From: Paenibacillus sinopodophylli
Lineage (GTDB): Bacteria; Bacillota; Bacilli; Paenibacillales; Paenibacillaceae
NCBI RefSeq assembly: GCF_005930355.1
Contig: NZ_VDBO01000002.1
Span: 248,001-312,000 of the forward strand
Reading direction: 5' to 3'
DNA: 64,000 nucleotides
Position 1 is the first letter of the stretch, and each line of letters begins with the position of its first letter. The position numbers and the translations under genes are program-made. Shown piece after piece: positions 7,871 through 16,613 of this stretch. The notes below the pieces were generated by a model. It did no database searches and had not been told where the DNA came from. It worked only from the letters and a program-made list of their open reading frames with translations.

Positions 7871-8503
7871 ATGATGTTACAGGACGAGCAATATGTGGAT
7901 TCACTTTATGGAGCAGATGCAGACCTTGAGCGTGTGAAGGCAGGCATAGCCGCGAACGGCATGCCGGACATTTCGGTTGCTGACGGCTACGGCAGATTGC
8001 TAACGATGCTAGTTAAGCTATCGGGCGCGAAGGCTGCAGTTGAAATTGGGGCACTGGGCGGCTATAGCGGCATCTGTCTTGCTCGCGGTCTCCAAGAAGG
8101 TGGCAAGCTGACCTCGCTTGAGCTGCTGCCGAATTACGCAGAGCTTGCTAAAGTGCATATGCAGGCAGCTGGACTTGGTGACAAGGTGGAATATATGGTC
8201 GGCGATGCCAAGCAAAGCTTAGCTGAATTGCAAGCCGCGGGCCGGAAATTTGATTTCTTTTTTATCGATGCAGATAAAGAGGGATACCCTGTCTACCTTG
8301 AGCATGCGATTGCACTGGCTAACCCAGGTGCGGTAATTGTGGGTGACAACATTCTGCTGCGCGGCCGGACAACGAATCCGGCGAAAGCAGGCCCGTCTGT
8401 GCAGGCGGTGCGCTTCTTTAATGAAACAATTGCATCAGATGTACGCCTGCATAGTACGGTGCTGCCGGGATATGATGGACTCGCGATCGCAATTGTAAAG
8501 TAG
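7871..8503 (+). CDS. Class I O-methyltransferase (Methyltransf_3 family)
   Basis: About 210 residues. GGAGAG at 7858 precedes tandem ATG codons at 7871 and 7874; the longer open frame from 7670 runs antisense to the neighbouring gene and is rejected. The nucleotide-binding motif is AVEIGALGGYSGI, with the acidic LTSLELLP next and the FFFIDADKEGYP metal/catechol-type motif after it. These features place it in the caffeoyl-CoA/catechol O-methyltransferase family, which includes Bacillus YrrM/TrmR. The substrate is undetermined: tRNA 5-hydroxyuridine or a small molecule are both possible. It is transcribed divergently from the THUMP methyltransferase gene and ends in a strong terminator. Confidence 0.85.
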   Translation: MMLQDEQYVDSLYGADADLERVKAGIAANGMPDISVADGYGRLLTMLVKLSGAKAAVEIGALGGYSGICLARGLQEGGKLTSLELLPNYAELAKVHMQAAGLGDKVEYMVGDAKQSLAELQAAGRKFDFFFIDADKEGYPVYLEHAIALANPGAVIVGDNILLRGRTTNPAKAGPSVQAVRFFNETIASDVRLHSTVLPGYDGLAIAIVK

Positions 8504-8512
8504 ACCTTACTC

Positions 8513-8562
8513 AAACCATGAGCTGGTTCGGCATTAGCCGAGCCAGCTCATGGTTTTTTTTA
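8513..8562. terminator. Bidirectional intrinsic terminator
   Basis: AAACCATGAGCTGG extends into a 19-base stem with one G-T pair around an ATTA loop, followed by eight T residues on the plus strand. It serves the O-methyltransferase gene and overlaps the stop codon of the convergent MFS gene. Confidence 0.9.
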
Positions 8563-9759
8563 TAGAGGCCGTTTACGCAGCAATGTCCGCCATACCCAAG
8601 CAGCGTTGATCATTAGCATAACTGCGGAGAGGATGAACAAGCCTTTGATGCCGATCCATCCTGATAAAGCACCGCCTGTGATCGGGCCAATCATGTTGCC
8701 TAAGCTCATTGTGCTGGTGTTGAAGCTGTAAGAACGGCTCTCCATACCGTCTGGTGTGTATTTTCGAATAAGGGAGTTTACGGCTGGAATAAGCCCCCCA
8801 AGGAAAATGCCTAATATAAACCGAGCGACGAGCAGCTGCCATACGGTACCTGCGAGTGCCTGCGGAATGAAAGCAAGCGAGGCACCGACCAGCGCAACTC
8901 CGAGCACCCGTTCAGCACCGATACGGTCGCTTAGCCTTCCAAGGAGCGGTGAGGCGACCAAGTTGGAAATGCCCGTGACCGAGCCGACGAACCCAGCAAA
9001 AAAAGCAAGATTGGCGGTTGTACCGTGCAGCTCCTGCACATACAGCGGAATAAGCGTCATCGGACTCATCATCGCGAATTGCATGAGGAAGGTGACGGCG
9101 AATAACGCAGTGAGCTGCGGGATGCCACTAAGCTTGCGGAAGCCTTCAATAACGGAGGCTTGCACACGTGCTGCTGCTTTCATACGGTCAAACGGTTCTT
9201 TCACGACGAACATGGCAAGCAGTGATGCAGTGAATAGTAAGGCTCCGGTCAAATAGAAGATCGGGCGGAAGCCGATCGAATCGGCTAGCAAGCCGCCAAT
9301 GAAGGGACCGAGAATCGTTCCAGCGATAGCACCGGATTGAATTGTACCCATCGCAAAGCCCATTCGATGCTTAGGTGTCGTTGCCGAGATCAGCGCGATT
9401 GAAGCTGGAGCGAAGCCAGAGATCGTACCATTCAACATGCGAAGCAGCAGCAAATGCCAAGGACTAGAAGCAAACCCCATAAGCACCATCACGATTGACA
9501 TGCCAAAGCCTGAGCGAAGCAGCATCATTTTGCGGCCGTAGCGGTCCGCCATTTTGCCCCATATCGGCTGAAAAATAAATGATGTAACGAAGTTTCCGGC
9601 GAAAATAATGCCAGCCCACACACCGATTTCATGTTTATCTGTTAAGCCCAAATCAAATTGCAAATAGAGGGACAAGAACGGAATGATCATCGTCATTCCA
9701 GCCATAACGAGAAATTGTCCGAACCACAGCACAATCAAATTCTTTTTCCATTGTTCCAT
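8560..9759 (-). CDS. MFS multidrug exporter, DHA1 type
   Basis: A 399-residue protein with about 12 membrane segments. The loop after helix 2 has GKMADRYGRKMM, the major-facilitator signature, and helix 5 has GTILGPFIGGLLAD, the antiporter motif C typical of drug/proton antiporters. An equivalent second-half loop reads GRLSDRIGAERV. Overall resemblance is to MdtG/YfmO-type exporters; the substrate is unknown. No ribosome site immediately precedes the ATG. Instead, a five-codon open frame with a good ribosome site ends seven bases upstream, suggesting translational coupling (see separate entry). Confidence 0.88.
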   Translation of the reverse strand: MEQWKKNLIVLWFGQFLVMAGMTMIIPFLSLYLQFDLGLTDKHEIGVWAGIIFAGNFVTSFIFQPIWGKMADRYGRKMMLLRSGFGMSIVMVLMGFASSPWHLLLLRMLNGTISGFAPASIALISATTPKHRMGFAMGTIQSGAIAGTILGPFIGGLLADSIGFRPIFYLTGALLFTASLLAMFVVKEPFDRMKAAARVQASVIEGFRKLSGIPQLTALFAVTFLMQFAMMSPMTLIPLYVQELHGTTANLAFFAGFVGSVTGISNLVASPLLGRLSDRIGAERVLGVALVGASLAFIPQALAGTVWQLLVARFILGIFLGGLIPAVNSLIRKYTPDGMESRSYSFNTSTMSLGNMIGPITGGALSGWIGIKGLFILSAVMLMINAAWVWRTLLRKRPL

Positions 9760-9766
9760 TTGCGAA

Positions 9767-9784
9767 TTATAACATAATTGCCAT
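9767..9784 (-). other. Candidate five-codon leader peptide upstream of the MFS gene
   Basis: On the minus strand GAGGAA lies seven bases before ATG GCA ATT ATG TTA TAA (Met-Ala-Ile-Met-Leu). The stop is seven bases before the MFS start codon, which itself has no Shine-Dalgarno. Short leader peptides control some resistance genes by ribosome stalling or re-initiation. Chance is a real alternative for such a short frame. Confidence 0.25.
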
Positions 9785-10165
9785 GACCATTTCCTCGTAT
9801 GGCAAGCTGTCTTGACGAAAGCGCTTGCGGTTTTTGTGAAACTTATTTTAAATAAATTACTGTAGAAATCGTATGTTCTGTTAAAAATTTACGTTCATTT
9901 TAAAGGGAAATGTAGTAGAATAAAGTTGGGTTTCGACACAGAATACCAACGTTTTTTGTCGGTAAACACAAGGTCGTGGTACTCAAGTCCAATTTGAATG
10001 ATCTCATTTTATCGAATAGGAAAATATAACTATATTAAGCTGTTGAAAATAGGCCGAAAGTCATTGACAGTAAATCTATTAATTGTTTTAATTAAAGCAA
10101 GTATAGAAGGTGTTATCGGACGTTTCTACATATATTGCAAATTTATTGATAGATGGTGATGAGTG
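9785..10165. promoter_or_regulatory. Upstream region and promoter of the pilus operon
   Basis: This 380-base gap has no convincing coding frame and is AT-rich. A good sigma-A-type promoter lies at 10064-10092: TTGACA, a 17-base spacer, and TTTAAT. That leaves a leader of about 65 bases before pilB. The segment 9930-9980 holds GTTGG/CCAAC and CGACA/TGTCG short repeats that could fold, but I saw no match to the cyclic-di-GMP riboswitch core. The remainder shows nothing I can identify. Confidence 0.6.
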
Positions 10166-11833
10166 ATGTCAGGTTCCCGCAAGCGAATAGGAGATTTGCT
10201 CGTGGATTCCGGCGTAATTTCCGATGAACAGCTCCAGCAGGCGTTAGTGCAGCAACGGGAATTGAAGATGAGACTCGGCGACGTGCTCATTTCCAAAGGC
10301 TACATCACGCAGCAGCAGTTTATTGAAGCGCTGGAGTTCCAATTGGGAATTCCCCATGTGCAAATTTATCGCCAGAAAATAGATCCTAAGATTATTCAGC
10401 TTATTTCTCAAAAACTAGCAGATCAGCACCGTGTCATGCCGCTTCGCATGGAAGGCAACAAGCTGATTCTCGCAATGGCAGATCCGCTCGATTATTTTGC
10501 AATTGATGAAATAAGAATTGCAACCGGCCTACGAGTCGAACCGGTCATTGCCTCCAAGGATGAGCTGCTGCGTGCGATCAGCCGTTACTATGGGCTGCAG
10601 GATACAATTGAGCAGATTAGCCAAAATCTGCAATTAAAGGATATCGATGAGGATCATGCGATCCAAGATGAAGATTCACCGGTCGTGAAAACCGTTAACC
10701 AAATCATTGTACAAGCTGTTCAGCTTGGCGCGAGCGACATCCACATGGACCCGCAGGACGGCAGCTTCCGTATTCGCTATCGGGTGGATGGTGTGATGCG
10801 GACAGAACGGTCGCTTCCGCCTAATATGCACGGGATTATAGTAGCCCGTATCAAAATTATGGCGAATTTGAACGTTGCGGAGCGGCGGCTTCCGCAGGAT
10901 GGTCGTGTGGAGCTCGATATCGATTTCCGCAAGGTTGATGTCCGTGTATCCACCTTGCCGACGATTCATGGCGAGAAGGTTGTTATCCGTGTGCTCGATC
11001 TAGGCAACTCATTAGCGGATATATCGAAGCTGGCCTTATCTGAGCGGAACGAAGCTGTTTTCCGCAAAAGTATTGAAATGGCCTATGGGGTTGTTCTGAT
11101 AACAGGGCCTACAGGCAGCGGTAAATCGACGACGCTATATTCGGCACTAGCTCATCTGAACAAGGATGATGTTAACATCATCACCGTAGAGGATCCGGTT
11201 GAGTACCAGCTCGAAGGCGTCAATCAGGTACAGGTTAATCCGCTAACCGGCCTTACTTTCGCAAGAGGGCTGCGAGCGATACTGCGGCAGGATCCCAATA
11301 TTGTCATGCTGGGTGAAATTCGTGATTCGGAGACTGCGGAAATTTCAGTCAGAGCTGCGATGACCGGACATCTTGTGCTTAGCACACTGCATACGAACAA
11401 CGCGGTCAACTCGATTACGCGGCTGATCGATATGGGTGTTGAACCATTTCTGATTTCATCTGCTGTCAACTGTATCGTTGCACAGCGTCTCGTTAGGCGG
11501 ATTTGCGTACATTGTAAGCAGTCCTATACGCCAATCGATAAGGAACTGGAATTAATTGCTGCGCAAGGCATTCATGTCGAGCAGCTATATAGAGGCACCG
11601 GCTGCGGAGAATGCGGACGTACGGGCTATAAGGGAAGACTGGCGATTCACGAAGTGCTCCTTATTGATAATGAGATGCGCGCTTTAATTATTTCGAAACG
11701 GTCAGACAATGAGTATTACGAGCATGCCATAAAGCAAGGGATGATCCCGATTATGGAAGATGGACTTAGCAAGGCAGTGGAAGGTCTGACAACGGTGACT
11801 GAGGTGTTCCGAGTTCTCGGACACGGCGAATAA
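10166..11833 (+). CDS. pilB: Type IV pilus extension ATPase
   Basis: About 555 residues; GTG 10163 is an alternative start. The first 150 residues form a GspE/PilB N-terminal domain (GDLLVDSGVISDEQLQQAL). The ATPase core has Walker A GPTGSGKST at 314-322, an Asp box after it, and the Walker B region around VMLGEIRDSETAE, followed by the His box TGHLVLSTLHTN. Two CxxC pairs (CVHC near 448 and CGEC near 480) form the zinc site that distinguishes extension ATPases from PilT. The protein drives pilin assembly at the inner face of the membrane. It is the first gene of the pilus operon, with pilT 32 bases downstream. Confidence 0.95.
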   Translation: MSGSRKRIGDLLVDSGVISDEQLQQALVQQRELKMRLGDVLISKGYITQQQFIEALEFQLGIPHVQIYRQKIDPKIIQLISQKLADQHRVMPLRMEGNKLILAMADPLDYFAIDEIRIATGLRVEPVIASKDELLRAISRYYGLQDTIEQISQNLQLKDIDEDHAIQDEDSPVVKTVNQIIVQAVQLGASDIHMDPQDGSFRIRYRVDGVMRTERSLPPNMHGIIVARIKIMANLNVAERRLPQDGRVELDIDFRKVDVRVSTLPTIHGEKVVIRVLDLGNSLADISKLALSERNEAVFRKSIEMAYGVVLITGPTGSGKSTTLYSALAHLNKDDVNIITVEDPVEYQLEGVNQVQVNPLTGLTFARGLRAILRQDPNIVMLGEIRDSETAEISVRAAMTGHLVLSTLHTNNAVNSITRLIDMGVEPFLISSAVNCIVAQRLVRRICVHCKQSYTPIDKELELIAAQGIHVEQLYRGTGCGECGRTGYKGRLAIHEVLLIDNEMRALIISKRSDNEYYEHAIKQGMIPIMEDGLSKAVEGLTTVTEVFRVLGHGE

Positions 11834-11865
11834 ATAGTCAACGTTCGGCGAGGAGGTGACGATTC

Positions 11866-12903
11866 ATGCAAGCGGAGGAATTGCTTTATCTCGCTCATTC
11901 GAGGCAAGCATCCGATATACATATTACAGTCAACTCACCAGTGATATTCCGGATTCATGGAGAGCTCGTGCCGATGAATGATGAGCTTCTGAAGCCTAAG
12001 GATACACTGGAGCTGGCGAAACAATTCATGACCGACGAGCGATACGAATCGCTGCAGGAGAATGGAGATGTTGACTTCTCATACGGAGTGGCAGGACTAG
12101 CCAGATTCCGGATCAATGCGTATAAGCAGCGTGGAAGCATAGGCCTCGCAATTCGAATTGTCCCAGGACGAATTCCTTCTATGGAGGAGCTTAGACTTCC
12201 GCGCATGGCAGCGGAGTTCGCAAGGAAACCACAAGGGCTGCTGCTTGTGACCGGACCAACGGGAAGCGGCAAATCAACGACATTGGCATCGATCATTGAT
12301 CATTTGAACCAAACGGCTAACGCTCATATTATTACGCTGGAGGATCCGATTGAGTTTATCTATGATCATAAGAAATCGATGGTGAACCAAAGAGAGATAG
12401 GACTAGACACACCGACCTTCTCTCAAGGCTTGCGTGCTGCGCTTCGGCAAGACCCTGATATCGTTCTTGTTGGCGAGATGAGGGACCTGGAGACAATCAG
12501 TACGGCAATCAGTGCAGCAGAGACAGGGCATCTGGTATTTGCTACTTTACATACAGCTGATGCTCCGCAGACGATTGACCGAATTATTGATGTATTCCCG
12601 CCAGCGATGCAGGCGCAAATCCGAATCCAGCTCGCTGCTGTCCTGCTTGGCGTTATTTCGCAGCGGCTGCTGCCTAAGCCGGACGGCAAAGGTCGAATCG
12701 GCGCATTCGAGGTTCTTGTCAATACGCCTGCAGTATCCAACCTGATTCGATCAGAGAAGATTTATCAGATTCGATCGGTTATGCAGACGGGCAAGGCGCA
12801 AGGTATGCAGACGATGGAATTCGCACTGCGCGAGCTTGTACAGCAAGGATTCATTCGGATGGAAGATGCGCGTGACGCTTTATTCGGATTCGGCGAGCTA
12901 TAA
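11866..12903 (+). CDS. pilT: Type IV pilus retraction ATPase
   Basis: A 345-residue protein with a GAGGAGGTG ribosome site. Walker A GPTGSGKST is at 130-138, followed by the Asp box (LEDPIEFIY), Walker B with LVGEMRDLETI, and the His box TGHLVFATLHTAD. The C-terminal AVSNLIRSEK matches the AIRNLIRE motif needed for retraction. The zinc cysteines of PilB are absent. The presence of pilT suggests pili that retract, for twitching motility or DNA capture, rather than static pili. It lies between pilB and pilC in the same operon. Confidence 0.95.
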   Translation: MQAEELLYLAHSRQASDIHITVNSPVIFRIHGELVPMNDELLKPKDTLELAKQFMTDERYESLQENGDVDFSYGVAGLARFRINAYKQRGSIGLAIRIVPGRIPSMEELRLPRMAAEFARKPQGLLLVTGPTGSGKSTTLASIIDHLNQTANAHIITLEDPIEFIYDHKKSMVNQREIGLDTPTFSQGLRAALRQDPDIVLVGEMRDLETISTAISAAETGHLVFATLHTADAPQTIDRIIDVFPPAMQAQIRIQLAAVLLGVISQRLLPKPDGKGRIGAFEVLVNTPAVSNLIRSEKIYQIRSVMQTGKAQGMQTMEFALRELVQQGFIRMEDARDALFGFGEL

Positions 12904-12936
12904 GAATGACAATAGAGTGCTAATGGGGTTGGTATA

Positions 12937-14148
12937 ATGCCGAAATATCGGTACAAAGCGGTTACTTCCAGCGGCAAGAAATCTTTCGGTACCCAAGAGG
13001 CCAACACGATCCAGCGGGCAAGAGAAGCGCTCGTTGAAAAGGGTCTGTGGGTAACGGAGATTATGGATGCGAACGAAACGACATTGTACAAGGAAATTTC
13101 GCTTGGCGGCCCGCGCGTCAAAATGGACCATTTTACCGTTTTCTGTAGACAATTGGCTACGATGTACCGTGCTGGGGTTAGCTTGGTCGAATCCGTGCAG
13201 ATTCTAAGTGACCAGACGCCAAGCAAAACATTGTCCAAGCTGCTCGTTATTATTGCCGAGGAAATGCGCGGCGGCAAGCAGTTCTCTGAATCGGCAGCGG
13301 AGTACCCGACGGTGTTTACTTCTGTCTTCGTCAGCATGGTGAAGGCAGGGGAAGTTGCAGGAAACTTGGATACGATGCTGGAGCGGCTTGCCATCTTCTT
13401 CGAGAAGGAACGCAATACGAGGGAGAAAGTAAAGTCAGCTATGGTCTATCCTGCAGTCATGCTCGTCATGATGGTGCTGGTCGTTATCTTTATGATGCTG
13501 TTCGTCATTCCGCAATATGTAGTCAGCTTCGAAGGGATGGGCATTGAGCTTCCGCTGCCGACTAGAATCGTAATGGCGGTCAGTGAGTTTATGCAGAGCT
13601 TCTGGTATATCGTTATTGCAGCGATGTTCGTACCGAGCTTGCTCTGGAAGCTCATTCGCCGCACGGCGACAGGCAGGCAGCAGCTCGATTACTTCCTGCT
13701 GAAGATTCCGGTATTCGGCACGCTATGGCATAAGCAAGCGATTGCTCGTTTTGCCCGTACGTTCAGCTCCTTAATTGCAGCAGCGATTCCGATTATGCAA
13801 GGCTTGTCCATCGTGTCGAATGTTGTTGGGAACGAGGCTATCGGGAAAGTTATTTCGGATATTCGTGAGAAGGTGCTTACCGGGGAAGCGATGTCCGAGC
13901 CGCTCAAGCAGTCGAAGCTGTTCCCGCCGATGGTCGTGCAGATGATCGCAATCGGCGAACGAACAGGTGCAACAGAGGACATGCTCGATAAGGTAGCGGA
14001 TTTCTACGAAGCGGATGTCGATCAGATGGCTGACCGCTTGAAGGCGCTGCTGGAACCGCTTATGATCGTGCTGCTAACGGGCGTTGTCGGCGTAATCGTC
14101 ATGGCTGTTATGATGCCTACGTTCAAAATGATGCAAAGCTATTTGTAG
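12937..14148 (+). CDS. pilC: Type IV pilus inner-membrane platform protein
   Basis: A 403-residue GspF/PilC protein starting MPKYRYKAV. Two GspF repeats are visible: the first with FCRQLATMYRAGVSL and a later one with FARTFSSLIAAAIPI. Each is followed by the SLAMEGGxxL-like helix and a long membrane segment (about 165-190, 220-240 and 370-400). It ends KMMQSYL, typical of the family. It anchors the assembly ATPase and the nascent pilus. The gene is 33 bases after pilT and followed by a 187-base gap before the pilin. Confidence 0.95.
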   Translation: MPKYRYKAVTSSGKKSFGTQEANTIQRAREALVEKGLWVTEIMDANETTLYKEISLGGPRVKMDHFTVFCRQLATMYRAGVSLVESVQILSDQTPSKTLSKLLVIIAEEMRGGKQFSESAAEYPTVFTSVFVSMVKAGEVAGNLDTMLERLAIFFEKERNTREKVKSAMVYPAVMLVMMVLVVIFMMLFVIPQYVVSFEGMGIELPLPTRIVMAVSEFMQSFWYIVIAAMFVPSLLWKLIRRTATGRQQLDYFLLKIPVFGTLWHKQAIARFARTFSSLIAAAIPIMQGLSIVSNVVGNEAIGKVISDIREKVLTGEAMSEPLKQSKLFPPMVVQMIAIGERTGATEDMLDKVADFYEADVDQMADRLKALLEPLMIVLLTGVVGVIVMAVMMPTFKMMQSYL

Positions 14149-14177
14149 CCTTAGACAGGTGCAAGATGGCACATCGG

Positions 14178-14206
14178 TCTGAGCATAGGTGTACCCCATG
14201 CTCAGA
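14178..14206 (+). other. Hairpin in the pilC-pilin gap
   Basis: TCTGAGCAT and ATGCTCAGA form a perfect nine-base stem with an 11-base loop. No T-run follows, so it is not a standard terminator. It could mark an mRNA processing point or stabilise the downstream pilin transcript. The rest of the gap, up to 14335, has no clear promoter. Confidence 0.4.
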
Positions 14207-14335
14207 GCAGCTTCACATGCAAGTGTAACGTAAGCAATACCCGTTAACGAGGGCGAGTATTCTGCTCTATTAATGGTTGTTTTATTGGATCGATCAGCTT
14301 TATCAAATTTCTCAAAATTGAGAGGAGAATGTTTT

Positions 14336-14716
14336 ATGTTGATGGCATTGAAACGGAATCAAAAGGGTCTAACACTTATCGAGTTGCTTGCTGTTCTGGT
14401 TATCGTGGGGATTATTGCGGCAATTGCTATTCCGGCTATTGGAGGGACAATTAGCAAATCAAAAACGAAGGCAGATACGGCGAGCGAACATATGATTCAA
14501 GAAGCTGCGGTGCGTTATTTTATTGATCAGGATCCAGAGCTGGCTACAGGAACTACTGTTTCTCAGACTACTCTTGTTTCAGGTGGGTATCTTAATGCAG
14601 AAATTACATTTAATGATAAATTAGCAAGAACATTTACTGGAACTAAAACAAATGGCGGTGGTTGGACTGTTGCTGTAACCAAAGCAGGAGCAACAGCAAC
14701 ACCAACAGCTACTTAG
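14336..14716 (+). CDS. Major type IV pilin candidate
   Basis: A 126-residue prepilin. AGAGGAG precedes ATG 14336 by eight bases. The class III signal is clear: a short basic leader ends KG, then LTLIELLAVLVIVGI, with Glu at position +5 of the mature protein and a hydrophobic helix. The globular part is small, about 85 residues, and the C-terminus is rich in Ala and Thr. Its position after pilC, its strong ribosome site and the terminator-like hairpin behind it suggest it is the most abundant subunit. Cleavage should be by the prepilin peptidase encoded next. Confidence 0.9.
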   Translation: MLMALKRNQKGLTLIELLAVLVIVGIIAAIAIPAIGGTISKSKTKADTASEHMIQEAAVRYFIDQDPELATGTTVSQTTLVSGGYLNAEITFNDKLARTFTGTKTNGGGWTVAVTKAGATATPTAT

Positions 14717-14724
14717 TTTAATTT

Positions 14725-14754
14725 AGAAAGGCAACCCATCAGGGTTGCCTTTCT
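14725..14754 (+). terminator. Hairpin between pilin and prepilin peptidase genes
   Basis: AGAAAGGCAACCC and its exact complement form a 13-base stem with an ATCA loop. It begins eight bases after the pilin stop. The right arm ends in TTTCT, so termination is probably partial. It would let the pilin be made in excess over the following genes and protect its mRNA 3' end. Confidence 0.65.
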
Positions 14755-14782
14755 ATAAATTTCCCAGCAAGGAAGAGAGAAA

Positions 14783-15556
14783 ATGACTACACCAGCTATA
14801 ATCGCTTTTGCGCTACTAGGATTGGTTGTAAGCGGCTTTCTTAGTGCCATAGCTATACAATGGGACTCGCGATTCCAGTCCACAGACCCGCCAATATACA
14901 CAATAAATAAGCAAGCCAAACCGCATTTCTTCGGCCTTATCCCGATAATAAGAAAAATAATGTCAGGCATTAACCAAAGGAAGATTCAGCCTTCGCTCAC
15001 ATGGCGATATGCAGCAGGGGAATTCGTGACAGCTGTTTTGTTTGCACATGCTGCTTATACAATAGGCTGGAAGCCTGAGCTTCTAGCAATATTATTTTTT
15101 ATTTGCATTCTCGTTATCATCGTCCAAACCGATCTTACAGATATGATTATTCCAAATAAAGTGGTGGCGGTCGGTGTAATCGGAGCCATCATCATCCGAT
15201 TATTCGTTCATCCGCTTCCGTTGTTGAATTATGGATTGGCTGCATTTGCTGGCAGCGGAGCTTTGCTGCTCATTGGCATTGTAGGCAGTTGGATATTGAA
15301 GAAAGAGACGATGGGTGGAGGGGATATTAAGCTTTATGTGTTCATTGGCTTAATACTTGGCGTAAAACTAACCTTGCTCAGTCTATTTCTCGCCAGTTTA
15401 TTTGGATTAATCGGAGGAATTGCTTTAATTGCAACAGGGGCGCAATCCAAGGGCAAAACAATACCGTTCGGCCCCTATATCGCAGCAGGAGCAATTGCGG
15501 CGTATTACTGGGGGAACGGCATAATTGATTGGTATTTATCCTTGATTGCCTATTAA
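14783..15556 (+). CDS. pilD: Prepilin peptidase (type IV leader peptidase), C-only active site
   Basis: A 257-residue membrane protein of the A24 family. The two catalytic aspartates are visible: Asp117 in QTDLTDMIIPN and Asp181 in the GGGD motif (MGGGDIKLY). About seven membrane segments are present. The usual cytoplasmic CxxC zinc pairs in the N-terminal loop are missing, which is common in Gram-positive forms. The first 70 residues hold a loop with little similarity to PilD. It cleaves leader peptides of the pilins here. Its stop codon overlaps the stop codon of the convergent minor pilin gene. Confidence 0.9.
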   Translation: MTTPAIIAFALLGLVVSGFLSAIAIQWDSRFQSTDPPIYTINKQAKPHFFGLIPIIRKIMSGINQRKIQPSLTWRYAAGEFVTAVLFAHAAYTIGWKPELLAILFFICILVIIVQTDLTDMIIPNKVVAVGVIGAIIIRLFVHPLPLLNYGLAAFAGSGALLLIGIVGSWILKKETMGGGDIKLYVFIGLILGVKLTLLSLFLASLFGLIGGIALIATGAQSKGKTIPFGPYIAAGAIAAYYWGNGIIDWYLSLIAY

Positions 15557-16065
15557 GGGTTTCTCTGTGTCGTATATACGACTGTCGTTGTTGTTTTGGT
15601 TTGATTGTTCGGCAACAGCATCGTCAGCGTAATTTCTATGCTGCGGCCATCCTTCACATCAAAGAGGATATTCTCAATTTTATCTGAGAAGGTGTATTTT
15701 GAGGTTGGTGATGCAGCATCATGGCCATTCGCATCTCTTGGTGTATAGGTCACGGTTAACGACTTGCCAGCGCTGTTGTAACTATAATCGACAGCCTCAT
15801 CATTGTCAGCGCTCAGAAGGCGAAGGCTGCTGGTTTTGCTGGGATATGTTGCGGGAGTATAGCCGTCACGAACCGTCTTAACGACTTGCGTCACAATATC
15901 CCGAGATTGTTGCATCGTTTTCTCTCTGCCAGATACCTGCTGGAGACTCGTATTGGAATAGCTTAGCAGATAGATGAGAAAGCCAAGAATAATGGCTGTC
16001 AGCACGAGTACGCCGGTCACCTCGACGAGTGTTAAGCCTTTTTCATTTTTCAGCCATTTCGGCAT
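15553..16065 (-). CDS. Minor pilin, PilW-like
   Basis: A 170-residue prepilin encoded opposite to the operon. ATG 16065 is preceded by AGCGGGTGA; the in-frame GTG at 16074 is an alternative. The class III signal reads NEKGLTLVEVTGVLVLTAII, with cleavage after KG and Glu at +5. The body has the beta-rich, Ser/Thr-rich composition of minor pseudopilins. It would help prime pilus assembly at the tip. It follows the other minor pilin by 19 bases on the same strand, so the two form one unit. The end overlaps the pilD stop codon. Confidence 0.85.
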   Translation of the reverse strand: MPKWLKNEKGLTLVEVTGVLVLTAIILGFLIYLLSYSNTSLQQVSGREKTMQQSRDIVTQVVKTVRDGYTPATYPSKTSSLRLLSADNDEAVDYSYNSAGKSLTVTYTPRDANGHDAASPTSKYTFSDKIENILFDVKDGRSIEITLTMLLPNNQTKTTTTVVYTTQRNP

Positions 16066-16084
16066 GCTATTCACCCGCTATCTC

Positions 16085-16540
16085 TTATTTGAATTCTACA
16101 TAGGCTTCTAGTTGAAACTGCTTTTGGGTGGACAAATCAATGCAGGTTACCGTTATTTTCCTGAATATGCTATCAAGATCAGACACGACACTGCTCGTGA
16201 GCGGGACAGCTCCTAATGTAGTTGCACTCGATTGAATCCGAAGCTCATACCGCCGATTACTAGAGTTGGGATAATAGATCGTTGCAGATGAGCGGTCGCG
16301 AAGCTGTTGAAGGGATATCGCTTGTCCATAAACGGTCGTGCTCGTGGTGGTGGACTTTAGCTTGTTCTTTATTTCTTCCATCACGTTTCTGGCCGCAATG
16401 ACGGCATCGTCGGTTTTTTCGTTTGATTTGGTATCGATTGAGGATTGCTGCAAAATGTATGTTATGCCTAGAACGGCAATGCCGAGCAAGACGATCGAGC
16501 CCATGACTTCGATCAAAGTTAATCCTTTCTGATTGCGCAT
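16085..16540 (-). CDS. Minor pilin, PilV-like
   Basis: A 151-residue prepilin starting MRNQKGLTLIEVMGSIVLLG, a canonical class III signal with Glu at +5. The mature part has a charged helix (NVMEEIKNKL) and a short beta domain ending FQLEAYVEFK. It resembles GspI/PilV-type minor pilins. It is the first gene of the inverted two-gene cassette. Its start lies 73 bases from the divergent start of the large pilus-associated protein, so the intervening region should contain promoters for both directions, though none stands out. Confidence 0.85.
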   Translation of the reverse strand: MRNQKGLTLIEVMGSIVLLGIAVLGITYILQQSSIDTKSNEKTDDAVIAARNVMEEIKNKLKSTTTSTTVYGQAISLQQLRDRSSATIYYPNSSNRRYELRIQSSATTLGAVPLTSSVVSDLDSIFRKITVTCIDLSTQKQFQLEAYVEFK

Positions 16541-16613
16541 CGTGCAGCTCCTTCATCTTCAAGTAGTCGGATTGATTTACTCATAGAATAATATGTTTAA
16601 GGAGGAAAAGGCA

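Noticed and set aside
9765-9770. TATAAT on the minus strand next to the MFS start, implying a leaderless mRNA
   Set aside because: No -35 element at the proper distance; I prefer the leader-peptide reading but cannot exclude it.
9785-10165. Cyclic-di-GMP riboswitch before the pilus operon
   Set aside because: I looked for the GGCAAACC...GGGACGCAAAG core and did not find it here or in the pilC-pilin gap.
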